From the NCBI GenBank assembly GCA_018817385.1, contig JAHIUA010000092.1, positions 53,222 to 117,221 on the forward strand: a stretch of 64,000 bases of DNA, read 5' to 3'. Origin of the DNA: Pseudomonadota bacterium. GTDB lineage: Bacteria > Desulfobacterota > Desulfobulbia > Desulfobulbales > Desulfocapsaceae. The notes below the pieces were generated by a model. The model was not told the origin of the DNA. It did not search any database and worked only from the letters and a program-made list of their open reading frames with translations. Position numbers and translations under genes: made by a program. Shown here piece after piece: positions 28,039 through 35,400 of the stretch (positions are counted from its first letter, which is position 1; every line of letters begins with the position of its first letter).

Positions 28039-28052
28039 TACCATGCATGGTA
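28039..28052. promoter_or_regulatory. Perfect 14-bp palindrome, candidate WYL operator
   Basis: TACCATGCATGGTA is a perfect palindrome midway between the divergent small-protein gene and the WYL regulator. A TTGACT (28014-28019) lies upstream on the plus strand, and TTGTCC with TAGAAA 17 bp apart flank the palindrome on the minus strand, so a bound protein would cover promoter elements. WYL regulators of defence loci (BrxR/CapW type) are known to bind such inverted repeats. Confidence 0.5.
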
Positions 28053-28089
28053 GGACAAATAATGACCGAGCAAAAAACAGGAATGAAGC

Positions 28090-29073
28090 ATGAGCAAGTA
28101 TAAGCCGCAACACAGTAGATTGTTATTTATCGACAGGAAAATCGGTGAGGGCCGGTATCCTAATTGCGGTACTCTTGCTGAGGAGTGGGAGGTGAGCAGT
28201 AAAACCATCATGCGCGACCTGGACTATATGCGCTATCAGTTGGAGGCCCCCTTAGAGTATTCCGCCAAGCATCGAGGATATTACTACACGGAAGAAAACT
28301 TCAAGCTACCAGCCATTTCCATCAAGGAAAGTGACCTGTTCGCCATATACCTGGCGGAAGAACTGTTGCAGCAATATGAGGGAACACCATATTTTGATAG
28401 TCTTCATTCTATCTATAAAAAAATCCAAGACTCGCTGCCGGAAAAGACTGCTCTGATATCTCCCGGCGAAAATACCAGATTTACTGTCTTCCCTCCTCCC
28501 AGCACAACAATTCACCACGATATATGGCAAACTGTTTTCAAAGGCCTGCGCACACTTAAAAAGCTCAAGATCATATACCAGCCACCGGGGCAAGACCCGA
28601 CAATTAGAGAAATAGACCCCTACCATGCTGTCAGATACGATGGAGACTGGTATGTCATAGGCCACTGCCACCTCCGCGACGAGATCCGCAATTTCAGCCT
28701 TTCCCGGATAAACCAGGCCACTTTAATTGACAAAACATTTATCATACCAGAGACCTTCAATTTTCATCTAATCACCAGAAGTCGTTTTGGAGTGCACTGG
28801 GGCAAAGCCGAAGAACACGTCAAAATATGGTTTTCGCCAAAGGTGGTCCCCTATATTCGCGAACGAAAATGGCACCCAAGCCAGCACATCTCTGACAATG
28901 AAGATGGATCAATTATCCTATCACTCACTGTAAATCATATGCTTGAATTGAAGAGATGGGTATTATCTTGGGGAAAGGAAGCCAGGGTGCTCGAGCCGGG
29001 AAAGCTTGCTCTTGATATTCAATTGGAGGTAGGGGGTATGTCTGCTTTATACAGAGATGATGAGCAGGCATGA
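28090..29073 (+). CDS. WYL-domain transcriptional regulator
   Basis: 327 aa. It has an N-terminal winged helix-turn-helix ('TLAEEWEVSSKTIMRDLDYM'), a central WYL domain ('AVRYDGDWYVIGHCHLRDE', 'IRNFSLSRI') and a C-terminal WCX-like region. WYL proteins sense nucleic-acid or nucleotide ligands and often repress phage-defence loci. It is divergent from the small membrane protein, with a palindrome between them. It is the only recognisable transcription factor in the left half of the element, so it may control the leftward genes, but the operator is adjacent only to its own divergon. Confidence 0.88.
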   Translation: MSKYKPQHSRLLFIDRKIGEGRYPNCGTLAEEWEVSSKTIMRDLDYMRYQLEAPLEYSAKHRGYYYTEENFKLPAISIKESDLFAIYLAEELLQQYEGTPYFDSLHSIYKKIQDSLPEKTALISPGENTRFTVFPPPSTTIHHDIWQTVFKGLRTLKKLKIIYQPPGQDPTIREIDPYHAVRYDGDWYVIGHCHLRDEIRNFSLSRINQATLIDKTFIIPETFNFHLITRSRFGVHWGKAEEHVKIWFSPKVVPYIRERKWHPSQHISDNEDGSIILSLTVNHMLELKRWVLSWGKEARVLEPGKLALDIQLEVGGMSALYRDDEQA

Positions 29074-29401
29074 TCCTAACTTTCAAACAAATTGCCCGTG
29101 CATCATTTATTCCGTATTTCCAAAGCGGAGTACCTTGAATGAGTAGACTAGATTTAAAGTTGCAAATTCACATTGCCGATTTCTTTGTTTCTTTGTTTTT
29201 TTTACATGCTGTTTCTTTTTTTCTTTGTTCTTGGCGTAGCCTTTTCTTGAATTTTCAGCCGATCAACCTGGCAACTTCCTCTTCAATCTTCTTGGTAAAA
29301 CTGATCGATTTTGTTTTTTGTAAGCCGTATCTTTACAATAGACAACAAAAAAGCCGTCCCCCGAAAGAGACGGCTATCGTTAGAAGAAAGTAGAAAGTAG
29401 A
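29074..29401. other. Intergenic region with decayed coding traces
   Basis: 328 bp between converging genes. On the minus strand around 29262-29336 an open stretch reads 'KTKSISFTKKIEEEVARLIG' before a stop, then continues as a Lys-rich frame. It has no start and is probably a remnant. A terminator hairpin at 29346-29375 serves the DUF932 gene. Confidence 0.35.
29346..29375 (-). terminator. Rho-independent terminator of the DUF932 operon
   Basis: AGCCGTC (29352-29358) pairs with GACGGCT (29369-29375), giving a 7-bp GC-rich stem. On the minus strand it is followed directly by a run of six T, 27 bp after the DUF932 stop. Confidence 0.75.
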
Positions 29402-30229
29402 TCAGACAGGCACAACTGACAGACCGGTGTCGGTCCGTTTCAGCTCAGCCATTTTCTCTGTTAACATCCAGAGCGCCTGATTCAGTTTGATGTTGCGATC
29501 AAGGGCTTTGACTGGACGTGTGGTTGTTCTCCTGAGCCGTCCATTGATGTCTTTGTTTAAGCCTTTGAGACCACCACGGATTATATTTTCGTTGACCACG
29601 TTAAAAAGGGTCCACAAATCTTTACCTTTATCGTCCAAACGCCGTTCGGCAAGCAACTGATCATGCCGGACAGGAGCACTTTCCGGCTCATCATATACAA
29701 GACAGTGAGCAGCCTGGGCGTAGACACCTCGTTCGTCCGGGGTCATTTCGATAACTTTCATCTCGTCTACCCGGTCGGCAATGGTACCAGCTGCAGCGGC
29801 TATCTCATAGGCCGAATGAATAAAATCGTCCGGGCTGAAACCGATATGTTTATGGCTGAAGTTGGCAAATTCCGAAGCCACCATCAGGCCGTTCCCGCAG
29901 ATTTGTCGCCAGACCGAGGCAATCAATCTGAAAGCACAGCCCCGGTCATGGGAATTATACAGCACCAGGTCAACCCGTTCGCCGGCAAACGAAAGACCAT
30001 CCTTGGCAAAACGGATTAAATGTCGCTGGAATCCATCACGGTGGGCAGCACGAACAGCACTTTGTTCCGCACGGATCGGTAACCAGCCAGCATCGCGCAG
30101 CAAATCAATGGCAGTTAACGTTGGCACAAAAGAGTATCGGCTTGATACCCCGTTAATGGGTGCAAGAGATCCTGCTGCCGGGGCAAGTGTTACAATTTGA
30201 TTGTTGGTTAAAGGGGTAAAGGTTTTCAT
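29402..30229 (-). CDS. DUF932 phage/plasmid-like protein
   Basis: 275 aa, last gene of the leftward DNA-processing module (Rad52-like, Cas4-like, SSB, RadC, DUF932). The sequence fits DUF932 proteins of plasmids and integrative elements: 'YSFVPTLTAIDLLRDAGW', an 'RAAHRDGFQRHLIRF' stretch and 'LVLYNSHDRG'. The molecular role of the family is not established. AAGGAGG lies 8 nt before the ATG. A G/C-rich hairpin leader precedes the ribosome site, and a terminator follows. Confidence 0.82.
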   Translation of the reverse strand: MKTFTPLTNNQIVTLAPAAGSLAPINGVSSRYSFVPTLTAIDLLRDAGWLPIRAEQSAVRAAHRDGFQRHLIRFAKDGLSFAGERVDLVLYNSHDRGCAFRLIASVWRQICGNGLMVASEFANFSHKHIGFSPDDFIHSAYEIAAAAGTIADRVDEMKVIEMTPDERGVYAQAAHCLVYDEPESAPVRHDQLLAERRLDDKGKDLWTLFNVVNENIIRGGLKGLNKDINGRLRRTTTRPVKALDRNIKLNQALWMLTEKMAELKRTDTGLSVVPV

Positions 30230-30260
30230 AGTCTTGCCTCCTTGGAGTAAGAAATAAATG

Positions 30261-30302
30261 AGGGGGCAAGCCTCTCCCCTTCAAGGGGCAAGTCTGCCCC
30301 CT
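30261..30302 (-). ncRNA. Structured 5' leader of DUF932 gene (radC-motif-like)
   Basis: On the minus strand, outer arms GGGGGCA and TGCCCCC (7 bp) enclose an inner CCCC-TTGAA-GGGG hairpin, ending about 15 nt before the ribosome site. The same layout (outer stem plus C-run/5-nt loop/G-run hairpin) occurs upstream of three other genes in this module with different outer-stem bases. Confidence 0.55.
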
Positions 30303-30317
30303 GGACTGGGGATGGTT

Positions 30318-30800
30318 TTATTGTTCTTGTAAGAGTCCTAATTCGGAAAATGCGATTACCTCGTCACCAACTACCAGGTGATCCAAGATCCGCACATCGA
30401 TGACTTTCAGAATATCTTTCAGGATATTGGTGAGAGAAATATCCTGTTGACTTGGCTCTGTAGCTCCTGACGGATGGTTATGGGCCAGGATGAGTGCGGT
30501 CGCATTCAGCTGCAGAGCCTCTTTGACGATTTCCCGAGGATGGACTGTTGTGTGATTGATTGAACCAGTGAACATCTCTTTGAACGCCAGAATCCGGTGT
30601 TGGCAATCCAGGAATAAACAGGCAAAAACTTCATGCTGTTTACCTCGGAGTCTGTAACCGATTACCGTTTTGGCGGTCTCGGCAGATAAAATCTTGGCGC
30701 CGCGTCGCAGCTGATACCCACTGAGCTTATTTGCTTCGGTCAGAACCAGTTCTTTGGGTGCAGGACGATACTCACCATCCTGATCATAGACAAATAGCAT
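30318..30800 (-). CDS. radC: RadC-like JAB/MPN-domain protein
   Basis: 160 aa from the ATG at 30800, which has AAGGAGG 6 nt upstream; an in-frame ATG at 30824 has none. It contains the JAMM metal motif 'LILAHNHPSGATEPSQQD', with the upstream Glu in 'KEMFTGSINHTTVHPREIVK'. Length is typical of the short RadC proteins carried by integrative elements, lacking the N-terminal helix-hairpin-helix of chromosomal RadC. Its biochemical role is unclear despite the 'DNA repair' name. It lies between SSB and DUF932 and has a structured leader. Confidence 0.88.
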   Translation of the reverse strand: MLFVYDQDGEYRPAPKELVLTEANKLSGYQLRRGAKILSAETAKTVIGYRLRGKQHEVFACLFLDCQHRILAFKEMFTGSINHTTVHPREIVKEALQLNATALILAHNHPSGATEPSQQDISLTNILKDILKVIDVRILDHLVVGDEVIAFSELGLLQEQ

Positions 30801-30821
30801 TGGCTGCCTCCTTATGCCAGG

Positions 30822-30860
30822 CAAACCAATGCCCCGTGCCGGGGAAAGGGTCCCCTGGTC
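30822..30860 (-). ncRNA. Structured 5' leader of radC (radC-motif-like)
   Basis: Inner hairpin CCCC-GGCAC-GGGG (30832-30844), flanked on the minus strand by GACCA upstream and TGGTT downstream, which can pair over 5 bp including one G-U. It ends ~10 nt before AAGGAGG. The layout matches the other three leaders in this module. Confidence 0.5.
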
Positions 30861-30961
30861 GGGTGAATTGAGATCTTTTGGTGATGTAATCCAGACTCTG
30901 AAATTTTCAGGCTATGGCTTATATCACTGTAGATTCAATTATCGTTGATTGATCTGATCGG

Positions 30962-31357
30962 TCAAAACGGGACATCTTCCGGCAGCGGTGGCTCTTCACC
31001 TTCAGTATTCGGTGCATGGTTGCCGGAATCCTTTTTACCACCAAGCATCTCCATCTCTCGGGCGATGATTTCAGTGGTATAGCGGATATTGCAATCCCGA
31101 TCTTCCCATTTTCGGGTGCTCAGTTTTCCTTCAATATGGATTTTATCGCCTTTATGGAGATGTTCGCCACAGACTACGGCAAGCCCTCCCCATGCAACAA
31201 CGCGATGCCATTCGGTATGTTCCTGTCTGTTGCCCTGCTCATCTTTCCACCGCTCGGTAGTGGCAATTGAAAAAGTTGTCACCGGAGCGGCGGTGTTCTT
31301 GGTGTAATGCAGTTCAGGGTCATTGCCTACGTTGCCGATAATCATAGCCTTGTTCAT
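30962..31357 (-). CDS. ssb: Single-stranded DNA-binding protein
   Basis: 131 aa. Typical SSB OB-fold sequence: 'MNKAMIIGNVGNDPELHYT', 'FSIATTERWKDEQGNRQEHT', 'GDKIHIEGKLSTRKWED', and an acidic tail ending 'PPLPEDVPF' that fits the protein-partner tip motif. Start ATG has AGGAG 8 nt upstream. As part of the element's DNA-processing set it would protect single-stranded intermediates during transfer or annealase-driven recombination. Shorter than the ~170-aa chromosomal SSBs. Confidence 0.95.
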   Translation of the reverse strand: MNKAMIIGNVGNDPELHYTKNTAAPVTTFSIATTERWKDEQGNRQEHTEWHRVVAWGGLAVVCGEHLHKGDKIHIEGKLSTRKWEDRDCNIRYTTEIIAREMEMLGGKKDSGNHAPNTEGEEPPLPEDVPF

Positions 31358-31458
31358 TGTGTTCTCCTTTTAAAATAGTAATAAGGGAAAAATTCTGGAG
31401 AAATGCAGATTTCCGCCATGGGAAAATGATCTCGCCAGGGTTGGGATTTTTTTTACCT

Positions 31459-32427
31459 TTACGCGGCCTTTGCTCTCTTGATCTCCAGAAAGGAGAAAGC
31501 TCGATCTTCCTGGAATTCGCCTATTGAGCGTCCATGATCTGCGAGAAACTGTTCCAGCCGATCAATGAGAAGATGCTTTCTGCTGCGTGTCGTCTTGCGA
31601 AGAATACAACCGGCAGATTTGATCGGCCCCTTTTGCCGGACGATGGCAAAGATTTTTTCTTTGCAGGGAGCGATCTTGTTTTTCAGTTTCTGCTCATCGA
31701 GTTGCAGTTCTTGCAATTCATCAACGATGGAGGCCAGGTGCGGAACATCTTCAGCTTCAAAGCGCGGACAGGTGGTCAAATGGTTACAAAATCCACAAAG
31801 CAGATCCGGTTCAGTGGCAAGTTCAACCTCGTTGCCATTGAGCATTGCCTGATAGTGCGACCATATTGCCTCAGCCTTTCTTTTTAATCCGTTAAAAATG
31901 ATTTTCTGCGGGGCATAGCCGTTATAAAATTCAACTTCGCCATTGGCCAGATCGAGCGCGATTAACGCACCTCTGATTTTATGGCCTCGAAATTGTTCGG
32001 CTAAGGCACCCATCTGAAAATAGAGCTGAGACTCCCAGGAACTATACGGATGGTCAGGGATGCTGCTGGTGCTTTTTACTTCCAAAACAGATTTGATCCT
32101 CTGGGTCTCTGAAGAAAAAACGAAGTCAATATGTGCTTTGATAGGAACATCACCATCGACTGCAATTTCTACCTGTTGCTCGAAATTGGTGAATCCGGCA
32201 GCGGTAAAAACTTTGGCAATGATCTCTTCGGCCATATGTCCCCGCTCAAAACGCAGAAGCGCGGCTAAATCATGCTCGGACGGATTGATTTTCTCCAGGA
32301 TCACTTTTCTTGGGCAATAGCCGATTTCCGATGCTCCAAGGTAATCACTTCGATCTCCAAGGGTTTCTAATGTATGTTGCTTGGCCAGTTGGCGCAGACT
32401 TGTCAGCAGGGTGTTTTTGATATCCAT
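31459..32427 (-). CDS. Cas4/RecB-like PD-(D/E)xK nuclease, probable Fe-S protein
   Basis: 322 aa from the ATG at 32427 (GGAGG upstream at a slightly long spacing). Residues show the Cas4/RecB nuclease pattern: 'ASEIGYCPRKVILEKI' (first Cys), 'ERGHMAEEII', 'KAHIDFVFS' (Asp), 'VLEVKSTS' (ExK) and 'SQLYFQMG' (QxxxY-like). Further Cys occur in 'LLCGFCNHLTTCPRF', which with the first Cys would bind a 4Fe-4S cluster. It probably acts as an exonuclease generating single strands for the Rad52-like annealase encoded just upstream, in the manner of phage exonuclease/annealase pairs. Confidence 0.82.
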   Translation of the reverse strand: MDIKNTLLTSLRQLAKQHTLETLGDRSDYLGASEIGYCPRKVILEKINPSEHDLAALLRFERGHMAEEIIAKVFTAAGFTNFEQQVEIAVDGDVPIKAHIDFVFSSETQRIKSVLEVKSTSSIPDHPYSSWESQLYFQMGALAEQFRGHKIRGALIALDLANGEVEFYNGYAPQKIIFNGLKRKAEAIWSHYQAMLNGNEVELATEPDLLCGFCNHLTTCPRFEAEDVPHLASIVDELQELQLDEQKLKNKIAPCKEKIFAIVRQKGPIKSAGCILRKTTRSRKHLLIDRLEQFLADHGRSIGEFQEDRAFSFLEIKRAKAA

Positions 32428-32454
32428 GTATTTTGTTAACCTCCATAAAACGAA

Positions 32455-32515
32455 GAATGAGACAAGGGAGGATACACGGATCCCGTTGAGGGATACGAAA
32501 ATCACTCCCTCGCAA
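32455..32515 (-). ncRNA. Structured 5' leader of the Cas4-like nuclease gene
   Basis: On the minus strand, GGGAG (from 32505-32509) can pair with CTCCC downstream (32466-32470), enclosing ATCCC-TCAAC-GGGAT (32480-32494). It shares GGGAGTGA and a downstream TTGT...TCATT with the leader of the Rad52-like gene. Confidence 0.45.
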
Positions 32516-32550
32516 GGTTGGATGAAAGTTGTGGGACGAACCGGAATTAA

Positions 32551-33252
32551 TTATTGGACCAGTACTTGTTTAATCCAGCTTTTATCTGATTTATCCCATT
32601 TAAAACCCGCTGATTTCAGCAGATCTCTTTTTTCATAGACTTTGCCAACCGCAACGACCATTCCATTTTTGCGCTGATAATCAACACCGGCAATTTTAGG
32701 AAGGTTGATACTGTCTGGTTGAGCCTGGTTGGTTTTGGTATTTTCGGCTGGTTGTTTCTGAACAGGTGGCTGAGCAGATTGTTGGACAGGCGGTTGTTGT
32801 CGACTATCTAGAGAACGATTGCCTGCAAGGTATACATCTTTGAGCAATCCTTTATAGGCATCGCTGCCGATGGATAAAAGAGAGAAGCACTTTTGCAGAG
32901 CATCGGTAATTGCGCCTTTATAAGCATCGCCAACATTCTTCTTGATGATCTGCATCTGTCCGGTCTGCGAGCCCTTGCAAAGCCATTCGTCGTTTAACCG
33001 AATAAACAACTTTACTTCGATCACCGCCTGGGTATCAAAAATTTCTTTGCTCACCACTTCATAGCGCCAATTTTCAGGCTGCAGCACATTATTGACAGTG
33101 TCAAAAACGTACTGGGGCTTATACCCATATCTAACCTGGCCAATGACCTCCCCGTCTTTCATCATCTTGATTTCCTGCACGGCCTCACGACCAAAAGCTC
33201 GAAGCTGTCCGTTGATCTGTGTTACTTTTTGAAATAAATTTTCATTTGCCAT
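32551..33252 (-). CDS. Rad52-family single-strand annealing protein
   Basis: 233 aa. The N-terminal ~150 residues resemble the Rad52/22-type annealase core, with a 'GYKPQYVFDTVNNVL' segment, 'EVKLFIRLNDEWLCKGS' and the helical 'GDAYKGAITDALQKCFSLL' element. A Pro/Gln-rich linker follows, then a basic C-terminus ('RKNGMVVAVGKVYEKRDLL', 'GFKWDKSDKSWIKQ'). Such proteins anneal complementary single strands and work with exonucleases and SSB, both encoded directly downstream. Start ATG has AAGGAGG 8 nt upstream, preceded by a structured leader. Confidence 0.78.
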   Translation of the reverse strand: MANENLFQKVTQINGQLRAFGREAVQEIKMMKDGEVIGQVRYGYKPQYVFDTVNNVLQPENWRYEVVSKEIFDTQAVIEVKLFIRLNDEWLCKGSQTGQMQIIKKNVGDAYKGAITDALQKCFSLLSIGSDAYKGLLKDVYLAGNRSLDSRQQPPVQQSAQPPVQKQPAENTKTNQAQPDSINLPKIAGVDYQRKNGMVVAVGKVYEKRDLLKSAGFKWDKSDKSWIKQVLVQ

Positions 33253-33272
33253 TGCTGTTTCCTCCTTGTTTG

Positions 33273-33322
33273 TGGAAATGAAACAACAATTCCCCTATCG
33301 GGAGAATGTGTTTCACTCCCTG
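33273..33322 (-). ncRNA. Structured 5' leader of the Rad52-like gene
   Basis: On the minus strand GTGAAACA pairs with TGTTTCAT (8 bp with one G-U), enclosing CTCC-CGATA-GGGG (33292-33304 region). The structure ends ~6 nt before the ribosome site. The outer stem differs in sequence from the other three leaders but sits in the same place, which supports a conserved fold. Confidence 0.55.
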
Positions 33323-33444
33323 TTTATGGGGTTTTGGTGGAGATGATTGAGAAATAATATGTGAACGTAGAGTAAACCCGAAAATTCTGACAGATAGAGC
33401 GAACTTCGGTTTATCGACGATAAAGTGTGAAATTAATATCTGGA

Positions 33445-33597
33445 ATGAGCTACTCAGGGTACAAGGCAAAGAAGTCCGCCATTGCGATTAAACGTTGCCT
33501 GATAAAAGTGGCTGATGTACCTGGAATTCAAGAATACGAGAAATGTATTCAGCTAAGCCCGGTGAAGGGGTATCTCATTGAATATGAGCTGGAATGA
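33445..33597 (+). CDS. Possible 50-aa protein
   Basis: ATG at 33445 to TGA at 33597. The product has plausible composition ('MSYSGYKAKKSAIAIKRCLI', then '...DVPGIQEYEKCIQLSPV', ending 'GYLIEYELE'), basic at the N-terminus. No clear ribosome site is seen upstream. It could be a genuine small gene, a decayed remnant, or chance; family not recognised. Confidence 0.35.
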   Translation: MSYSGYKAKKSAIAIKRCLIKVADVPGIQEYEKCIQLSPVKGYLIEYELE

Positions 33598-33673
33598 TGT
33601 ACTTATATTATGGCCGACAGCGAAAAATGCAAGGGGAATTTAATTTCCGGATGCTTTTTCGAGTTGTAGTTTC

Positions 33674-34195
33674 TCAGAGCTGCTGTATCACCTGCATTGG
33701 TACGAACAATCGCATAGGATTATCCGAAAAGGGGTGGAATACGTCGAAACGATTATAGAATTTCAAGGCGTCTTCGTCCAGGACGTCAAGAACCACACCA
33801 ATAGAGGGAAGTCCCCTATCTTTAAGGATGACTGCTTGGCGAAGAGCCGTTATTAATGTTTTTGTTCCAAGCCCTTTCTTTTTATATTTCTCAGAGACAG
33901 CAAGGCGAGCCAGCAGAGTCACCGGGACGGGATAATTTGGTAGCTCTTTCTGGTTTATCGGCAGTGTTTCGCGAGTAACTGTTGCAACCGCCAGGGTGTA
34001 ATATGCTGCCACTGGAAATTTCTTTTTCCCTGCCTTGTCCTCTTCAAGCAGTACCCAGGTCTTACTGATCCCAAGTTGGGCATTTTTTAAGGCATAACGA
34101 ATCAGAAAGGTGTCCATCTGCGGCTTGCCGCAACGGAACAGTCGTACATCTTGATGTGTAGTATCGAGATCGACAAAACCTGGTTGCAGTGTCAA
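33674..34195 (-). CDS. tacT: GNAT acetyltransferase toxin, TacT family
   Basis: 173 aa. GNAT fold with the acetyl-CoA loop region 'RLAVSEKYKKKGLGTKTLI' and the TacT-like N-terminus ('LDTTHQDVRLFRCGKPQMD', 'FLIRYALKNAQLG'). TacT-type toxins acetylate charged aminoacyl-tRNA and stop translation. The start is TTG at 34195, the base directly after the antitoxin's TAA, with GTGAGGGG in the antitoxin's last codons as ribosome site, so toxin translation is coupled to antitoxin translation. It lies at the junction between the DNA-processing and transfer modules, where it would stabilise the element. Confidence 0.88.
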   Translation of the reverse strand: MTLQPGFVDLDTTHQDVRLFRCGKPQMDTFLIRYALKNAQLGISKTWVLLEEDKAGKKKFPVAAYYTLAVATVTRETLPINQKELPNYPVPVTLLARLAVSEKYKKKGLGTKTLITALRQAVILKDRGLPSIGVVLDVLDEDALKFYNRFDVFHPFSDNPMRLFVPMQVIQQL

Positions 34196-34474
34196 TTAAT
34201 ACCCCTCACTGTCCAGGCGTTTTGCGGCTTTCAGCAGGGACTTACTCGGCTTCAAAGTCTTGTCGTTACAGACAGCAATAAAGTTATCAAACTGTGCATT
34301 GGTCAATTCTATTGTTTTTTGTTGCGCTAGAATAGTCGGCGCGTGCTCCCGAATCAATCGAGTCACAAATTCAGTGAGTGAGCTGCAGCCCATTGCGGCA
34401 GAAGCCCTTTCTGCTAAGTTTTTTACCTCCGGACTCACCCGCATTTCTATACGTTCACGTGCTGTTGTGGCCAT
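34196..34474 (-). CDS. tacA: DUF1778 ribbon-helix-helix antitoxin, TacA family
   Basis: 92 aa. The ribbon-helix-helix N-terminus ('RIEMRVSPEVKNLAERASA', 'SLTEFVTRLIREHA') and a C-terminal toxin-binding tail ('FIAVCNDKTLKPSKSLLKAA') match DUF1778 antitoxins. It binds DNA as a repressor and neutralises the GNAT toxin encoded directly downstream. AGGAGG precedes the ATG at 34474. The promoter probably lies in 34475-34560. Confidence 0.9.
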   Translation of the reverse strand: MATTARERIEMRVSPEVKNLAERASAAMGCSSLTEFVTRLIREHAPTILAQQKTIELTNAQFDNFIAVCNDKTLKPSKSLLKAAKRLDSEGY

Positions 34475-34662
34475 GGCAACCTCCTCTTAAAATTTTGCAT
34501 ACGATCCACCTACAATATTAACACATGTGCGGCAAATAGCCGCACATAAATCTAAATAAATTTCTCGTCTCCCTTTTCAGTAACAGGTCATCCCTCCAGA
34601 AAAAAGGATATAGAAACGACAAGGATGAGTTGTCCTCTAAGTAACAACGGGATGAAAATTTC

Positions 34663-35400
34663 ATGCAGAACATCATAGACTTGTTTGCCAAGCAATATGG
34701 ATTGACCAGAAGCGAAGTAATGGCAGAGATCGAAAATGTTTTCTCTACAGTACTTTCCCGGTGGTATCGCCTTGAGGTGATGGTCTTTTTCCAAAACGAT
34801 CTGCAGCTGGAGGCCGTGGCGTACAACAAAGTCAATGGTGTTACCATGCAGCGCCTGATCGATCTTACGGAAATACGGGGTCCAAACACCCTCAGGAAGC
34901 ACTTGGAGAAAAGTATAACCAGAGCAGCTATCCTAAAGCAAACCAGATACTACAAATCTTATGAGAAGGAACTGTGCTGGGGAAACGTTATAGCCCACGA
35001 TTCCGAACAGAACATCTTCGTCGAGACTGAAATAATACCAGGCCAGATCGTGACAGCAGTTTGCCCGCTGAACCGTATCGGCCTGCATGAACGAAATTCT
35101 GGGGATTTTTCAATTGGCATGCGAAGGGCTTTTCATGTGCGCAGAATTGATCCTGTTTTGCTGGGTGATACTTCCAGGCTGGAAATTGTCGTTGATCGGG
35201 TGTCCAAAACCCTGGTTGAGACTCTGCTCAAAAACACCCTCGGCCCAGAAGCAGAGAGGATCAGTTTGCGCTGCGTTAAACGCTATGTCGGTCATAAAAG
35301 TTTCGTGCTGACCACCAGACGACTACCGAAGTCAGCGATCAAAGCTGTCTCTCAGGAACTGAAGGAACGGGTGCAGGTCAATTTTGTCAAGAAGATCTGA
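34663..35400 (+). CDS. NusA-like protein (NusA-N, S1 and first KH-like region)
   Basis: 245 aa, first gene of the transfer operon. The layout recalls NusA: an N-terminal domain ('EVMAEIENVFSTVLSRWY'), an S1-like segment from ~100 ('CWGNVIAHDSEQNIFVETE', 'GMRRAFHVRRIDPV'), then a block resembling the NusA S1-KH1 junction ('IVVDRVSKTLVETLL', 'ISLRCVKRYVGHKSFVLTT', compare NusA 'SRtsPeFlrrLFe...VeIkaiaRepGhrsKiAV'). The protein stops there, without KH2 or acidic repeats (full NusA is 350-500 aa). Inference: an RNA-polymerase-associated or RNA-binding antiterminator for the element. Its end overlaps the TraD start (TGATG). The assignment is pattern-based. Confidence 0.5.
   Translation: MQNIIDLFAKQYGLTRSEVMAEIENVFSTVLSRWYRLEVMVFFQNDLQLEAVAYNKVNGVTMQRLIDLTEIRGPNTLRKHLEKSITRAAILKQTRYYKSYEKELCWGNVIAHDSEQNIFVETEIIPGQIVTAVCPLNRIGLHERNSGDFSIGMRRAFHVRRIDPVLLGDTSRLEIVVDRVSKTLVETLLKNTLGPEAERISLRCVKRYVGHKSFVLTTRRLPKSAIKAVSQELKERVQVNFVKKI

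Larger units (their letters stand above)
33253..33673. other. Intergenic region with leader RNA and a tiny ORF
   Basis: 421 bp. The left part is the leader of the Rad52-like gene (33273-33322); the middle holds a 50-codon plus-strand ORF (33445-33597), both listed separately. Nothing else is apparent. Confidence 0.5.

Noticed and set aside
27987..28211. 166-aa minus-strand ORF extending over the WYL gene start
   Set aside because: The ATG at 27986 has a perfect AGGAGG and gives a hydrophobic anchor; the upstream part overlaps the WYL gene and lacks a ribosome site.
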